Position numbers and translations under genes: made by a program. 64,000 bases of DNA from positions 24,066-88,065 of the forward strand of contig DATDBU010000026.1 of the NCBI GenBank assembly GCA_036524675.1, read 5' to 3'. This DNA comes from DATDAW01 sp036524675 (GTDB lineage: Bacteria; Verrucomicrobiota; Verrucomicrobiia; Chthoniobacterales; DASVRZ01). Positions 8,337-17,483 of this stretch are shown in pieces; within the stretch, counting starts at the first letter, position 1; each line of letters begins with the position of its first letter. Under the pieces are notes generated by a model. It saw only the letters and a program-made list of their open reading frames with translations. It made no database searches and was not told the origin of the DNA.

Positions 8337-9232
8337 ACGGGTTTCGAATAGCCAAGCTCCTGCCTCACGAATGGTTCTTCGGGGCATTCTTGCTGGTTCA
8401 GTGGGTACGGCTCGTGATGGCGGTCGGTCCACTGGATCGCGATACGTTGCTCTATTTCGTTCTCTTGTGGGTAAACATTCTGTCCGTTACGTGGTGCCGG
8501 CGGCACGAGACGAATCTGCGCTGGCAACTGCGGCTGTGGTTCTATCCAGTGGCGATGAACGCAGTGTTCTTCACGATGAATTCCGCCGTCCTGAAAGTCA
8601 CGCCGCACAAACGCGATGACGTGCTGGCGTCCCTGGACTACGCACTGTTTGGCATGACATTGAGCGCTCGGATGCAGCCGATTGCGACGCCGGTGCTCAC
8701 CGAGTTTCTCAGCTTCTGCTACGTGTTGTTCTTTCCTTACTTGCTGTTCAGTTGGGTTTACTACGCACGGCGCGGGCTGCCGCTGCTGCGCAAGCTGATG
8801 GCCGGCTTGTTCACGATCTACGGCCTCGGCTTCCTCGGCTACTCGCTTGTGCCTGCGGGCGGACCGTACCTTGCGTTGCCGGAGGAATTCACCATACCGC
8901 TCACAGGTTGGGCGATCACGAAGCTTAACGCCTTTGTCGTCACGCAGGGTAGCAACGGCGTGGATGTTTTCCCAAGCATGCACTGCGCCATCTCCTGCTT
9001 CCTACTGTTCTTCGACCGCCAACACACACGCTGGCGGTATTGGCTTTACCTCGCGCCGTGCGTTGGCCTTTGGCTCGCGACGATCTACTTGCGCTACCAC
9101 TACTTCGTGGATGTTGTCGTCGGTTTTGCGCTCGCGGCTTTCGGGCTGTGGATCGCAAACCGAGGAGGAAACGGGGCGGCGAAATCTCGCGAGAACCAAC
9201 CTGCAACCCTTCAATCTGTGACTGAATTATGA
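8333..9232 (+). CDS. PAP2/Aur1-type integral membrane phosphatase or phosphotransferase
   Basis: 299 residues with about six hydrophobic helices. It carries two signature motifs of the PAP2 superfamily in the inositol-phosphorylceramide synthase-like (Aur1-like) form: FPSMHCA and YLRYHYFVDVVVG. The histidines and aspartate of these motifs form the active site in relatives, which either dephosphorylate lipid phosphates or transfer a phospho-headgroup between lipids. The first PAP2 motif (KxxxxxxRP) was not found, which fits the Aur1-like branch. It overlaps both neighbours by four bases (8333-8336 and 9229-9232), so the three proteins are probably made in fixed proportion. The substrate is unknown. 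Confidence 0.8.
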   Translation: MNGFRIAKLLPHEWFFGAFLLVQWVRLVMAVGPLDRDTLLYFVLLWVNILSVTWCRRHETNLRWQLRLWFYPVAMNAVFFTMNSAVLKVTPHKRDDVLASLDYALFGMTLSARMQPIATPVLTEFLSFCYVLFFPYLLFSWVYYARRGLPLLRKLMAGLFTIYGLGFLGYSLVPAGGPYLALPEEFTIPLTGWAITKLNAFVVTQGSNGVDVFPSMHCAISCFLLFFDRQHTRWRYWLYLAPCVGLWLATIYLRYHYFVDVVVGFALAAFGLWIANRGGNGAAKSRENQPATLQSVTEL

Positions 9233-11742
9233 CGCATACCCTGTGCTTTAATGAGCCTCTCGCCACGCGGCTCGAATTGGTCGGCGGCAAAGGCGCCAAC
9301 CTCTCGCTCCTCACACAGCGCGGCTTTTCCGTCCCACGCGGTTTCATCGTCAACGCTCTGGTTTATCGCGAGTTCATCGCAGGTGCGGGCGAACTAATGC
9401 GCGATATCAATGCGTTGCCGTTTCATGATGCAGCGGCGCTTCGAGCGGCCAGCGATGCGCTGCGCGCGGAGCTCTCGCGGTTGCCACTCCCGCAACCCGT
9501 CGCGGATGAAATCGAGGAACAGCTATGCCAGTTTTCCGACGGCGCAGCGTTTTCAGTGCGCTCGTCCTCAACCATGGAAGATCTCGCGAGTGCTGCGTTT
9601 GCCGGTCAGCACGAAACGTTCTTGAACGTCGTGAGTTTTGCGGACGTGCTGCAGTGCGTGCGCGCATGTTTCGTTTCGCTGTGGGCCGACCGGGCGATCG
9701 CGTATCGGCACCAGCAGGGCTTCGATCACGCCCAAGCCGCGATGGCCGTCGTCGTGCAACAAATGGTGCAGAGCGAATCGGCGGGTGTCGGTTTTAGCAT
9801 CAATCCGGTTAACGGCGAACTGGGCGAGATGGTCATCAATGCTAACTTCGGTCTTGGCGAATCCGTTGTCAGCGGTGAAGGGGAGGTGGACCAATGGATT
9901 CTCGACAAGTCTACCCGCGCCCTGCTCTCCGCGAACATCGCCACCAAGTCGCGCAAGGTTGTTAGCGACGCCGCGGGCACGCGCGAAGTTCACATGACCG
10001 GTGCCGAGTCGGCGAAGCCCAGCCTGAGCGAGACGCAGTTGGCGCGACTTGCGGATTTGCTGGCGAGGGTCGAAGCGAGCTATGCCTTTCCGCAGGACAT
10101 AGAGTGGGCATTTTCGGCCGACAATCTCTGGCTGCTGCAATCGAGGCCCATCACCACGATTCCGCCGCGCTGGACCCGCGATGAGTCCGCCGAGCGTTTC
10201 CCGAATGTCATCACACCGCTGACGTGGGATTTCGTCGAGGTTGGCTTTCACCTCTCGCTGAATCATTCGTTTGGTCTTCTCGGCTTTCCCAATTTTTCGG
10301 GCAAATGGTTCGCGATGTTCGGGCACTACATTTACGGCAACCAGAATGCGGTCGAGCTTTACGCCCGCCGCGCACCCTTCGTCGTGCATTCGCTGGACGA
10401 GTTGCGCGCGGCCATCCCGGGATTGCGCCAGCAATTCGGGTGGGTGCAGGAGCTGCCGGTTGCATGGATGCGCGATCTCGACCATTACCTCGTCACGCTG
10501 GGTCGGTTCCAGGCCGAACCGCTCGAAGTCAAAACTCCGTTGGAGATCTGGCGGCACGTCCTCGTAGTGAACGAGCACGGCGCCCAGTATTTCCTGCCGA
10601 ACATCGCCATCTCGATCGCGCATGGCACAATCTACCGGCTCTTGCATAGCTTGCTGAAACTTGCCATCGGTCCGGCGGAGGCCGATACCTTGTTCGATCA
10701 CTTGATGGCCTGGTGTGAAACCAAAACGGGGCAGATCAACAAGGAGTTGTTTGAGTTGGCACGTCTTGCCAGACAGCACGCGGTGCTGGCGCAGCAGATT
10801 TGTGAATCGGATTCGCGGGAATTGATGGAGCGCGACGCGCTTTCAGCATTTCCCGAGTTCCACGCGCGGCTCCATCGGTTTCTCCGCGATCACGGGCATC
10901 GCGAGGTGGATTTTGACGCCTACGCGGCGACGTGGATCGACGCACCATGGATCGTGCTTGATAACCTCCGGCTCATTTTACAGACGCCGATGGACTACAC
11001 ACCAGCGGAGAAGGAGCGGGAATTGAAGGTGCGTGCGCAGCAGGCCGAAGTGGCCCTTTTCGCGAAGCTGCCGGCCGACTTGCATTTCTTTTTCCACGAG
11101 TTGCTCCGGCTGGCGCGTGCTTACACCAGCCTGGACGATCTGGAGCACTATCAGACGACACGCCTGACACCGGTGCTGCGGCGCGGTTTGCGAGCGTTGG
11201 GTGAGCGGCTGGTGCAGTGTGGCGTGCTGTTCGAGCCGATGGATGTTTTCTTCGCGAACCAGTCGCAGCTGGAATACGTGTTGACTACGGATACGCCGGC
11301 GGCGTGGCAGGAATTCGCCGCGCAAGTGCAGCAACAAAAGGTAGCTTACTTCGCCGACAGAACACGCGAGCCGGAATGGATCCTCGGGCAACGCGAACCT
11401 GCGGAAGCAACCGGGATGGGCGATGTGTTGACCGGACTGGCGGGCAGTCCCGGCATGGCCGAGGGCCCGGTCTTTTTCGTGCTGACGCCGGAGGACTTCG
11501 CGAAATTTCCCAAAGGCGCGGTGCTAGTGGCGCGCACGACGAACCCCACCTGGACGCCGCTGTTTTACAGCGCGGCAGCGGTCGTGACCGAAAGCGGCGG
11601 GCCGTTGTCTCACGGAGCAGTCACCGCTCGGGAGATGCGAATTCCCGCGGTAATGTCAGTGAAAGAATCGCTCACACGCCTGCAAAATGGCCAGCGTGTG
11701 CGCGTGGATGGTACGGCAGGTCGAATCGAGCTGCTTATCTGA
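9229..11742 (+). CDS. PEP synthase/rifampicin phosphotransferase-like dikinase
   Basis: 837 residues. The N-terminal 310 residues form the ATP-binding (PPDK_N) domain, with GGKGANLSLL, VRSSSTMEDLASAAFAGQ and INANFGLGESVVSGE. A long helical middle region (about 320-710, with FLRDHGHREVDFDAY) resembles the substrate-binding region of rifampicin phosphotransferases. The C-terminal swivelling phosphohistidine domain has TESGGPLSHGAVTAREM, with His795 as the phospho-carrier. The PEP/pyruvate TIM barrel of true PEP synthase is absent. In this class ATP gives AMP and a phospho-His that phosphorylates the substrate. Coupling to acyltransferase and PAP2 genes suggests a lipid or lipid-headgroup substrate; that is inference. 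The protein appears soluble. Confidence 0.82.
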   Translation: MTHTLCFNEPLATRLELVGGKGANLSLLTQRGFSVPRGFIVNALVYREFIAGAGELMRDINALPFHDAAALRAASDALRAELSRLPLPQPVADEIEEQLCQFSDGAAFSVRSSSTMEDLASAAFAGQHETFLNVVSFADVLQCVRACFVSLWADRAIAYRHQQGFDHAQAAMAVVVQQMVQSESAGVGFSINPVNGELGEMVINANFGLGESVVSGEGEVDQWILDKSTRALLSANIATKSRKVVSDAAGTREVHMTGAESAKPSLSETQLARLADLLARVEASYAFPQDIEWAFSADNLWLLQSRPITTIPPRWTRDESAERFPNVITPLTWDFVEVGFHLSLNHSFGLLGFPNFSGKWFAMFGHYIYGNQNAVELYARRAPFVVHSLDELRAAIPGLRQQFGWVQELPVAWMRDLDHYLVTLGRFQAEPLEVKTPLEIWRHVLVVNEHGAQYFLPNIAISIAHGTIYRLLHSLLKLAIGPAEADTLFDHLMAWCETKTGQINKELFELARLARQHAVLAQQICESDSRELMERDALSAFPEFHARLHRFLRDHGHREVDFDAYAATWIDAPWIVLDNLRLILQTPMDYTPAEKERELKVRAQQAEVALFAKLPADLHFFFHELLRLARAYTSLDDLEHYQTTRLTPVLRRGLRALGERLVQCGVLFEPMDVFFANQSQLEYVLTTDTPAAWQEFAAQVQQQKVAYFADRTREPEWILGQREPAEATGMGDVLTGLAGSPGMAEGPVFFVLTPEDFAKFPKGAVLVARTTNPTWTPLFYSAAAVVTESGGPLSHGAVTAREMRIPAVMSVKESLTRLQNGQRVRVDGTAGRIELLI

Positions 11743-12317
11743 GGTCTGTCCCCCCGGACCTGTTGACGCTATCCTGGGTTCAGGCATTTCGACACGTTTC
11801 TTTTTTGCATCAGTTCGATGATGCGCGGCATAGGAACGTCGTCATATCCATTCACCCGCCGACAATTGCAATCGAGGTCTCGTATTGCGGATCAACATAG
11901 CGTTGCACGCGGCCGGTCCAGCAGGACAGTAGTGCGCTCTTCGGGTTTGCGGCGTCCGTCTGAAAAATCAGACGGCGGTAGCTGGGCGAGCTGGAGCGCA
12001 GCACCCATCTCATTGCTGTCGCGCCCACGCTTTCCAAAGCGAGGGAGCAATCGGAAGAGGCGCTCGACATTGCGCGGAAGCTGGCGGCTCAACTTTTCCA
12101 GTGGAGCTGATTGTCGTAGGTCTGGAGGCACGCTCGACACGCATGGCTGCAATCGGCCCGACAGCGTAGCACTAAGGCCGCGGCGGTAAGCAATTCGCGC
12201 ATCGTGCAATTCATCACTAAAAGAGGGAGATGGGCAATCAGGGCGATTTTTTTTGAGATGACCCGAGATTTTCGATTGTGTTCGGATCTGGAAGGTTTTT
12301 TTTTGTCGCCCGCTCCG
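11743..12317. other. Gene-free stretch with coding-like fragments
   Basis: No intact gene was found in about 575 bases. On the - strand, peptide-like segments such as DPQYETSIAIVGG and DDVPMPRIIELMQKRN lie in adjacent frames. On the + strand, 11982-12110 reads like the end of a protein (LDIARKLAAQLFQWS, then stop). This may be one or more eroded genes; none could be identified. Confidence 0.3.
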
Positions 12318-14714
12318 ATGCCTTCACCGATTTCTTTTTCAAACGAACAGCGTGCCCGTGACTTTCTCGTGCAAGGGAGATGGCGGAAAGCTCGGGACGA
12401 ATTTAAAGTCCTTTGCAAACAGGATAGGGCGACGTTTTTGCCGCTGCTTATCGAGGCGAATATTGGGCTGGCCCGGGAATTGACTGGCAAAGGGCAGGTG
12501 GCCGAGGCGCAACAGGTGCTGGCGTATTTGCGAACCATCGCGTCGCCGGAGCGGTTGCGGGCGATCGAGATTGAGATTTCGCGTCATGCGCCCGGGACAA
12601 ATGGTGGGATTTCGCCGGGCCTCGCGGAGGCGCTTACGACGGAGCTTCCTGATTCGGAACGCATTTTGCTCGCGGATCAGGCTGTGATCGCGTTTCAATA
12701 CCTCGCTTCAGATTCGCCGGAAAAAGCGCGTTTGGCGGGGGAGTTGGAAGCGATCCACGGGGCGCTGCAGGCCGTTTCCGAAAAGCGCTTTGACGATGCG
12801 AGGGAGATGATTCGTCCGGTGCCGCAGCAGTCGCCGTTCGTTCATTGGAAGTTGTTTTTGAAGGGGTTACTCGCGTATTACGCGGGCGAAATGGCTAGGG
12901 CGAAGAAGTTTTTTGCAGGGCTGCCATCCGGTTCGATTCCCGCAAAAGCGTCAGAGGGTTATGCCCTGTTGTTCGACGGTTCGGGCATTGCGGCGCCGCG
13001 TAGAAACGTCGAAGCTGCTGCAACGCTCGCGGCGGCAAAAACGTTGGGGCCGATTTTATTTCAGGCCGAAGAATTGTGGCGCAAGGGTCAGACGTTGGCG
13101 GCCTACAAACTGTTGCGTAACGTCGTAACGGATTTTCCGTCTGCGGGCACGGGGCTGGCGGGGGCGCTGACGGATTTGTTTTTCAGTTGCCACCACACGC
13201 TTTCCTTCGAAGTGGCGGAGACGTATGCCGATTTTTTTGAAAATCTGGACCGGCGCAATTCGTGGAAGAATATGGCGGAAGCTTTCTTCGGTACGCGGCT
13301 GCTCGCTCATTTTATCGAGCCTGAACCCGACCCCGAGCTGCTGAACCGTTTCTGGGGCAATTTTCTGAAAGCGCACGACCGTCTGCGCGGTCCAGACCGC
13401 AGACTGGCTTCCCGGATTTGGCTGCATCTGGGGATGGAACTTTCCCGGCCGAGTCCTGCCTGGTCGCGGTCGCGGCAACACCCGTTTGCGGATAAGGCCA
13501 TCGAAGCATTGCAAAAAGCGATCGATCTGGACGCGATGAACCTGTTGGCGCATCAAAGATTGCACGACGTTTTCGAGCTCAGCGGACGCAGGGCGGAGGC
13601 GCGGGTAGCGATCAATCGCTTGCTGGAGCTGTTCCCGGACGAAGTGTCTGTGCTCATAACGGCGGCGTCTTCGTATGCGAGCGACCTGAAATCGTTCAAG
13701 GCGGTCGAGCTTTTGCGGCGGGCTCGGGAGATCGACCGGATCGATCCGTTGATTCCCAGTAGGTTGGTGGACCAGTTGTTCTTGAAGGCGCATCACGAAT
13801 TTTCGAAAAAGAATCCCGTGGCCGCCCGGGCCACGATGGACGAGACGCTGCCGGATCAAGTCGATTCTGCAAAAGATTTTTCCCGCGGGAAATGGGCATG
13901 TGCTGTGAGACGTATAGCCCTTGAGGAACTTGCGGGAAATGCAACGGATCAGCCGGAGATTCTTGGCGATGCATCTGCCGCGTTTTTCAAGTGCGGCTAT
14001 TTACGGCGCCTGCACGCGCCGGATGCCCGGTTGAAAGCGGCCGACAGGCGATTTCACGCGCTGGCCCGACAGCCGGATGCGACGAAACATGCGACATTTG
14101 TGCTGGAAATAGCGGACTATTTTTCCCGCGGCATGTCGTTGGAGTATGCTGATGGGTTCGCGAAACTGATCGAAAAAATTGTCAGCAGTGCAGCCGGAAA
14201 GATCGTCACGCGCCAGGAGGCCATCGATTTGATTGAGGCGATTTTGGCGAGGAAACTCGGCAGCAAAGAAGTTCTCGCGCTGGTCAAACGCATTTTAAAC
14301 AAAGACCGTTCCGATCCACTCTTCCGGCTCTACTACGTGCTCCTGCGGCCGGATGCCGATCAGTTTAAATGCACGCTCGAACTTCATCGAATCATCGAAG
14401 AAGCGGACCGCCGCGGTGATCATGCGACGCGCGCCCGCGCCGTAGAGCATCTGAACAGACTGGACCCGCCGGGAGCGGATTTTGACGGGGAGTTTGAGGA
14501 AGACGACGGGATATTTGATCCTGCATTTGAACGGAAGGTGGCCGAACTGGTGGATGAGATGAGCCACGCGTCCGACTCAGAGATCGAGCGAATGCGTCGG
14601 AAGATTCCCAAAGGGATTCCGCCGGAATTCGTGGAAGAGCTTTTCGAAGCTGCCACCAGGATGCGTGATGAGAGAAAACAAAATCACTCCAGCACACGCC
14701 GGGAAAAACCATGA
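12318..14714 (+). CDS. Large TPR-like helical repeat protein of an Hsp70 operon
   Basis: 798 residues from ATG 12318; a longer frame from 12204 adds a Phe-rich, unlikely N terminus. The protein is almost entirely alpha-helical, with repeated A/L-rich helix pairs resembling tetratricopeptide units (for example ARDFLVQGRWRKARDEFKVL, AIDLDAMNLLAHQRLHDV and EARVAINRLLELFPDEV). The last 80 residues are strongly acidic (FDGEFEEDDGIFDPAFE). No signal peptide or membrane segment is seen. Its stop overlaps the J-like gene by four bases (ATGA at 14711). TPR proteins often act as chaperone adaptors; a scaffolding or client-delivery role for this Hsp70 set is inference from position. Confidence 0.7.
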   Translation: MPSPISFSNEQRARDFLVQGRWRKARDEFKVLCKQDRATFLPLLIEANIGLARELTGKGQVAEAQQVLAYLRTIASPERLRAIEIEISRHAPGTNGGISPGLAEALTTELPDSERILLADQAVIAFQYLASDSPEKARLAGELEAIHGALQAVSEKRFDDAREMIRPVPQQSPFVHWKLFLKGLLAYYAGEMARAKKFFAGLPSGSIPAKASEGYALLFDGSGIAAPRRNVEAAATLAAAKTLGPILFQAEELWRKGQTLAAYKLLRNVVTDFPSAGTGLAGALTDLFFSCHHTLSFEVAETYADFFENLDRRNSWKNMAEAFFGTRLLAHFIEPEPDPELLNRFWGNFLKAHDRLRGPDRRLASRIWLHLGMELSRPSPAWSRSRQHPFADKAIEALQKAIDLDAMNLLAHQRLHDVFELSGRRAEARVAINRLLELFPDEVSVLITAASSYASDLKSFKAVELLRRAREIDRIDPLIPSRLVDQLFLKAHHEFSKKNPVAARATMDETLPDQVDSAKDFSRGKWACAVRRIALEELAGNATDQPEILGDASAAFFKCGYLRRLHAPDARLKAADRRFHALARQPDATKHATFVLEIADYFSRGMSLEYADGFAKLIEKIVSSAAGKIVTRQEAIDLIEAILARKLGSKEVLALVKRILNKDRSDPLFRLYYVLLRPDADQFKCTLELHRIIEEADRRGDHATRARAVEHLNRLDPPGADFDGEFEEDDGIFDPAFERKVAELVDEMSHASDSEIERMRRKIPKGIPPEFVEELFEAATRMRDERKQNHSSTRREKP

Positions 14715-15013
14715 ACCCGTATTTTATCCTCGGAATTGAGCCCGGTGCCAACGATGCGGAAATCCGCCAGGTCTATCTCGCCGCTGTGAAAGACGCCTCG
14801 CCGGATACGCATCCGGAGCGGTTTCAGGCGATCAGCCATGCGTATGCAAAGATCAAGGACGAAACGGCGCGTCACCAGTTTCTCATCAACGACAAAGAGA
14901 CGCCCGGTGATTCACCCGTCGATGCGTTTCTGCGTCACGTCCGCTACCGCACACTCGCACCTCTCGACTGGGAGGCGATGAAGGATTTTCTCAAGGCTTG
15001 CGCGAAATCATGA
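14711..15013 (+). CDS. J-domain-like protein lacking the HPD histidine
   Basis: 100 residues. The N-terminal 60 fit a J domain: NPYFILGIEPGANDAEIRQ as helix I to helix II, and RFQAISHAYAKIKDE as helix III. The loop that normally holds the invariant His-Pro-Asp reads ASPD, so the histidine needed to stimulate Hsp70 ATPase is replaced by Ser. No Gly/Phe, zinc-finger or C-terminal DnaJ domain is present. The gene overlaps the repeat-protein gene upstream (ATGA 14711) and the GrpE-like gene downstream (ATGA 15010), so it is translated as part of the chaperone operon. It may be a docking or regulatory J-like subunit. Confidence 0.72.
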   Translation: MNPYFILGIEPGANDAEIRQVYLAAVKDASPDTHPERFQAISHAYAKIKDETARHQFLINDKETPGDSPVDAFLRHVRYRTLAPLDWEAMKDFLKACAKS

Positions 15014-15753
15014 ACGAAGAATCCGAAAATCCCGGAGCCGTGGCGGACTGGAAACAAGACCTGCGCGCCGATTTCGAAGCCTGGCTGGAAACGCTCGACG
15101 CCGATCCCGCCTGCGCCGACGGTACCGCCGGACCCGGGGAAACGGCGACGGATGCGCCGGATTTGTATTCGTTTTACGAACAGCTCGCCGCGCTCAGTGC
15201 AGAGACCCGGAAATCCAATCGCCGCACCGCCGAAGCTTTCAATCAATGGGGGCAGACGTTTGCGCATGTCGGTGGCGATCTCAAAATCCTGCGCGACCAG
15301 GCCAACCGCCTCGCCGAAGCCGCTGCCCGCGACGGCACGCTCCCTCGGGCGCAGTGCCTTGCGTTAATCGAGCTTTTCGACCGGTTGCGGCGCATTGCCC
15401 GCGCTTTCGCCGGCCCGCCCCGGGTTTTCTGGTGGAAATACGACGCCGGCTGGCGCAAGGCGTGGGAAACCCAGGGCCAGGCATTCGACATCCTCACCGG
15501 CCATTTCGAAGTGTTCCTCAAAAAGGAAGGCGTCGTTCCCATCGACGCCGTCGGCAAAGTTTTCGATCCCGTGACCATGACCGCGCTCAGCGCCGAAACT
15601 ACCGCCGCGCATCCTCATCACACCGTCATCGAAGAAATCCAGACGGGATACACGCGCTTCGGCGAATTGCTTCGCATGGCGCACGTCAAAGTGAGTTTGC
15701 GACCCGCCGGAAATCTCCAAAATGAACCCATCGAACCCTCCGCAGTCCCATGA
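15010..15753 (+). CDS. GrpE-like nucleotide exchange factor
   Basis: 247 residues from ATG 15010, which forms an ATGA overlap with the J-like gene; GrpE proper is about 190. A helical central region (ETRKSNRRTAEAFNQWGQ) matches the GrpE dimerisation helix only loosely. The C-terminal part matches the GrpE beta-domain well: VGKVFDPVTMTALSAETT, then VIEEIQTGYTRFGELLRMAHVKVS. GrpE releases ADP from Hsp70. An insertion of about 60 residues (LIELFDRLRRIARAF to FWWKYDAGWRKAW) separates the two parts. Its partner is presumably the Hsp70 encoded next, overlapping by four bases, and not the DnaK at 42 kb. Confidence 0.78.
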   Translation: MNEESENPGAVADWKQDLRADFEAWLETLDADPACADGTAGPGETATDAPDLYSFYEQLAALSAETRKSNRRTAEAFNQWGQTFAHVGGDLKILRDQANRLAEAAARDGTLPRAQCLALIELFDRLRRIARAFAGPPRVFWWKYDAGWRKAWETQGQAFDILTGHFEVFLKKEGVVPIDAVGKVFDPVTMTALSAETTAAHPHHTVIEEIQTGYTRFGELLRMAHVKVSLRPAGNLQNEPIEPSAVP

Positions 15754-17477
15754 GTGAAATCATCGCCGGCATAGACCTCGGCACCACGAATTCCGAAATT
15801 GCCGTCGTCATCGACGGCCAGGTGCGCATGCTGCCTGTCAATGGTCACCCGATCCTGCCTTCCTGCGTCGGCATTAATCCCGCGGGCGAACTCGTCGTCG
15901 GTCAGACCGCCCGGAACCAGATTATCGCCGCGCCGGATTCCACGATTTCCTCGATCAAACGTCGGATGGGCGAAGACATCGCCGTCCCGCTCGGCGGCCG
16001 CCAGTTTTCCCCGGAGGAAATTTCGTCGTTCGTCCTACGCGAACTGAAACTCCAGGCCGAAAAGGAACTGGGCCAGTCCGTCAGCAAAGCCGTCATCACG
16101 GTCCCGGCATTTTTTAACGAAAGACAACGCAGAGCCACGCAGGTCGCCGGCGAACTCGCAGGGTTGGAGGTCGTGCGCATCTTGAACGAACCCACGGCAG
16201 CCGCGCTCGCATACGGCGCAGGCGCCACAGACAGCGGAACGATGCTCGTTTATGACCTCGGCGGAGGCACCTTCGACGTCTCGGTTGTCGTGGTCGAAGA
16301 TGGCGTCGTCGAAGTCAAAGCCAGCCACGGCGATACCCATCTCGGGGGCGATGATTTCGATGATTTGCTCGTCGATTACGCCGCGCGCGAATTCGAGAAA
16401 CAGCATGGCATCGACCTTCGCCAGCAGCCGCTCACGCTTCGCAGGCTGAAAGTCATCATGGAACGCGCCAAACGCACGCTTTCCGACGAACCAGTCGTCC
16501 GCGTCCGCGAAGAATATCTCGACGGAAAGCATCACCTCGAATTCGAAATCCTGCGCTCGGATTACGAGAAATTGATCCTGCCACTCGTGGAAAAAACGCT
16601 GATATGCGTCCATCAATCCCTCACCGATGCCCGCCTATCCGCTGGTGACGTCGGCAAAGTCATGCTCGTTGGCGGCGCGACCCGGACACCACTCGTTCAG
16701 GAGATGCTCCTCGACCGGTTGCAAATCGAGCCGCATTTCGAGATCGATCCCGACCTCATCGTCGCCATGGGCGCCGCCGTGCAGGGCGGTGTGCTCGCGG
16801 GAGACAAACGGCATTCCATCCTCGTCGATATCACGTCGCACACGCTCAGCATTGCCGCCCTTCTCCACGACGAACACGGCGACTACGTGGCCTGTTCGCC
16901 CATTATCCGCCGCAACACGCCGTTGCCTGCGTCGAAAGCGGAGATTTACCACACCATTCGTGACGAGCAGGAGAGAGTTCTCATCCAGACCTACCAAGGC
17001 GAAGGGCATACTACCGACGAGAACCAGCTCATTGGCGAATTCTGGACGGAAGGCCTCAGCAAAGTGCCTGAAGGAAACCCGGTCGTCGTGCAGTTTTCGT
17101 TGAACCTGGATGGCATGCTCAAAGTCACCGCCACGGAAAAGAACACCGGCCTAAGCAAGACCGTCACTCTCGACACCCGCGGCGAAAATGTGCTCGACAT
17201 CGAGGAAGCCCGGAAAAACATCGCCGCGCTCGTGAGTGCATCCGATGAATCCGACGCATCCGATGATGGCGATTCTCCGCACGAAACCGTGAAAACTGCC
17301 GTCGATTTGAAGAAACGCGTCGAACTTCTTCTTACCAAAAACATCAGCGCCGAAGACGCCGCCGAGATCCGCGAAATCATCCGTCAAGCTGACGCTGCCG
17401 TCGTCGCCGGAGACCTCGACGACCTCGCGCGAAAAAACGAAGCCCTCGACGACCTGCTTTTCTACCTTGAGGATTGA
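15750..17477 (+). CDS. Divergent Hsp70 (second DnaK-like chaperone)
   Basis: 575 residues, shorter than DnaK (about 640). Nucleotide-binding domain to about residue 370, with GIDLGTTNSEIAV, VPAFFNERQRRATQVAGELAG, NEPTAAALAYG, YDLGGGTFDVSVV and MLVGGATRTPLV. The substrate-binding beta-domain covers about 380-495 (PIIRRNTPLPASK, FSLNLDGMLKVTATEK). The helical lid is short and preceded by an acidic linker (SASDESDASDDGD). The C terminus ends in LED, not the EEVD-like or Gly-rich tail of many DnaK proteins. Translationally coupled to the GrpE-like gene. The cluster suggests a dedicated client, as for HscA or HscC; none is identified. Confidence 0.92.
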   Translation: MSEIIAGIDLGTTNSEIAVVIDGQVRMLPVNGHPILPSCVGINPAGELVVGQTARNQIIAAPDSTISSIKRRMGEDIAVPLGGRQFSPEEISSFVLRELKLQAEKELGQSVSKAVITVPAFFNERQRRATQVAGELAGLEVVRILNEPTAAALAYGAGATDSGTMLVYDLGGGTFDVSVVVVEDGVVEVKASHGDTHLGGDDFDDLLVDYAAREFEKQHGIDLRQQPLTLRRLKVIMERAKRTLSDEPVVRVREEYLDGKHHLEFEILRSDYEKLILPLVEKTLICVHQSLTDARLSAGDVGKVMLVGGATRTPLVQEMLLDRLQIEPHFEIDPDLIVAMGAAVQGGVLAGDKRHSILVDITSHTLSIAALLHDEHGDYVACSPIIRRNTPLPASKAEIYHTIRDEQERVLIQTYQGEGHTTDENQLIGEFWTEGLSKVPEGNPVVVQFSLNLDGMLKVTATEKNTGLSKTVTLDTRGENVLDIEEARKNIAALVSASDESDASDDGDSPHETVKTAVDLKKRVELLLTKNISAEDAAEIREIIRQADAAVVAGDLDDLARKNEALDDLLFYLED

Positions 17478-17483
17478 AGAGCC

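Noticed and set aside
9568..10779. 403-codon open frame antisense to the dikinase
   Set aside because: The dikinase domains fill the same DNA on the + strand; the antisense product has no recognisable features.
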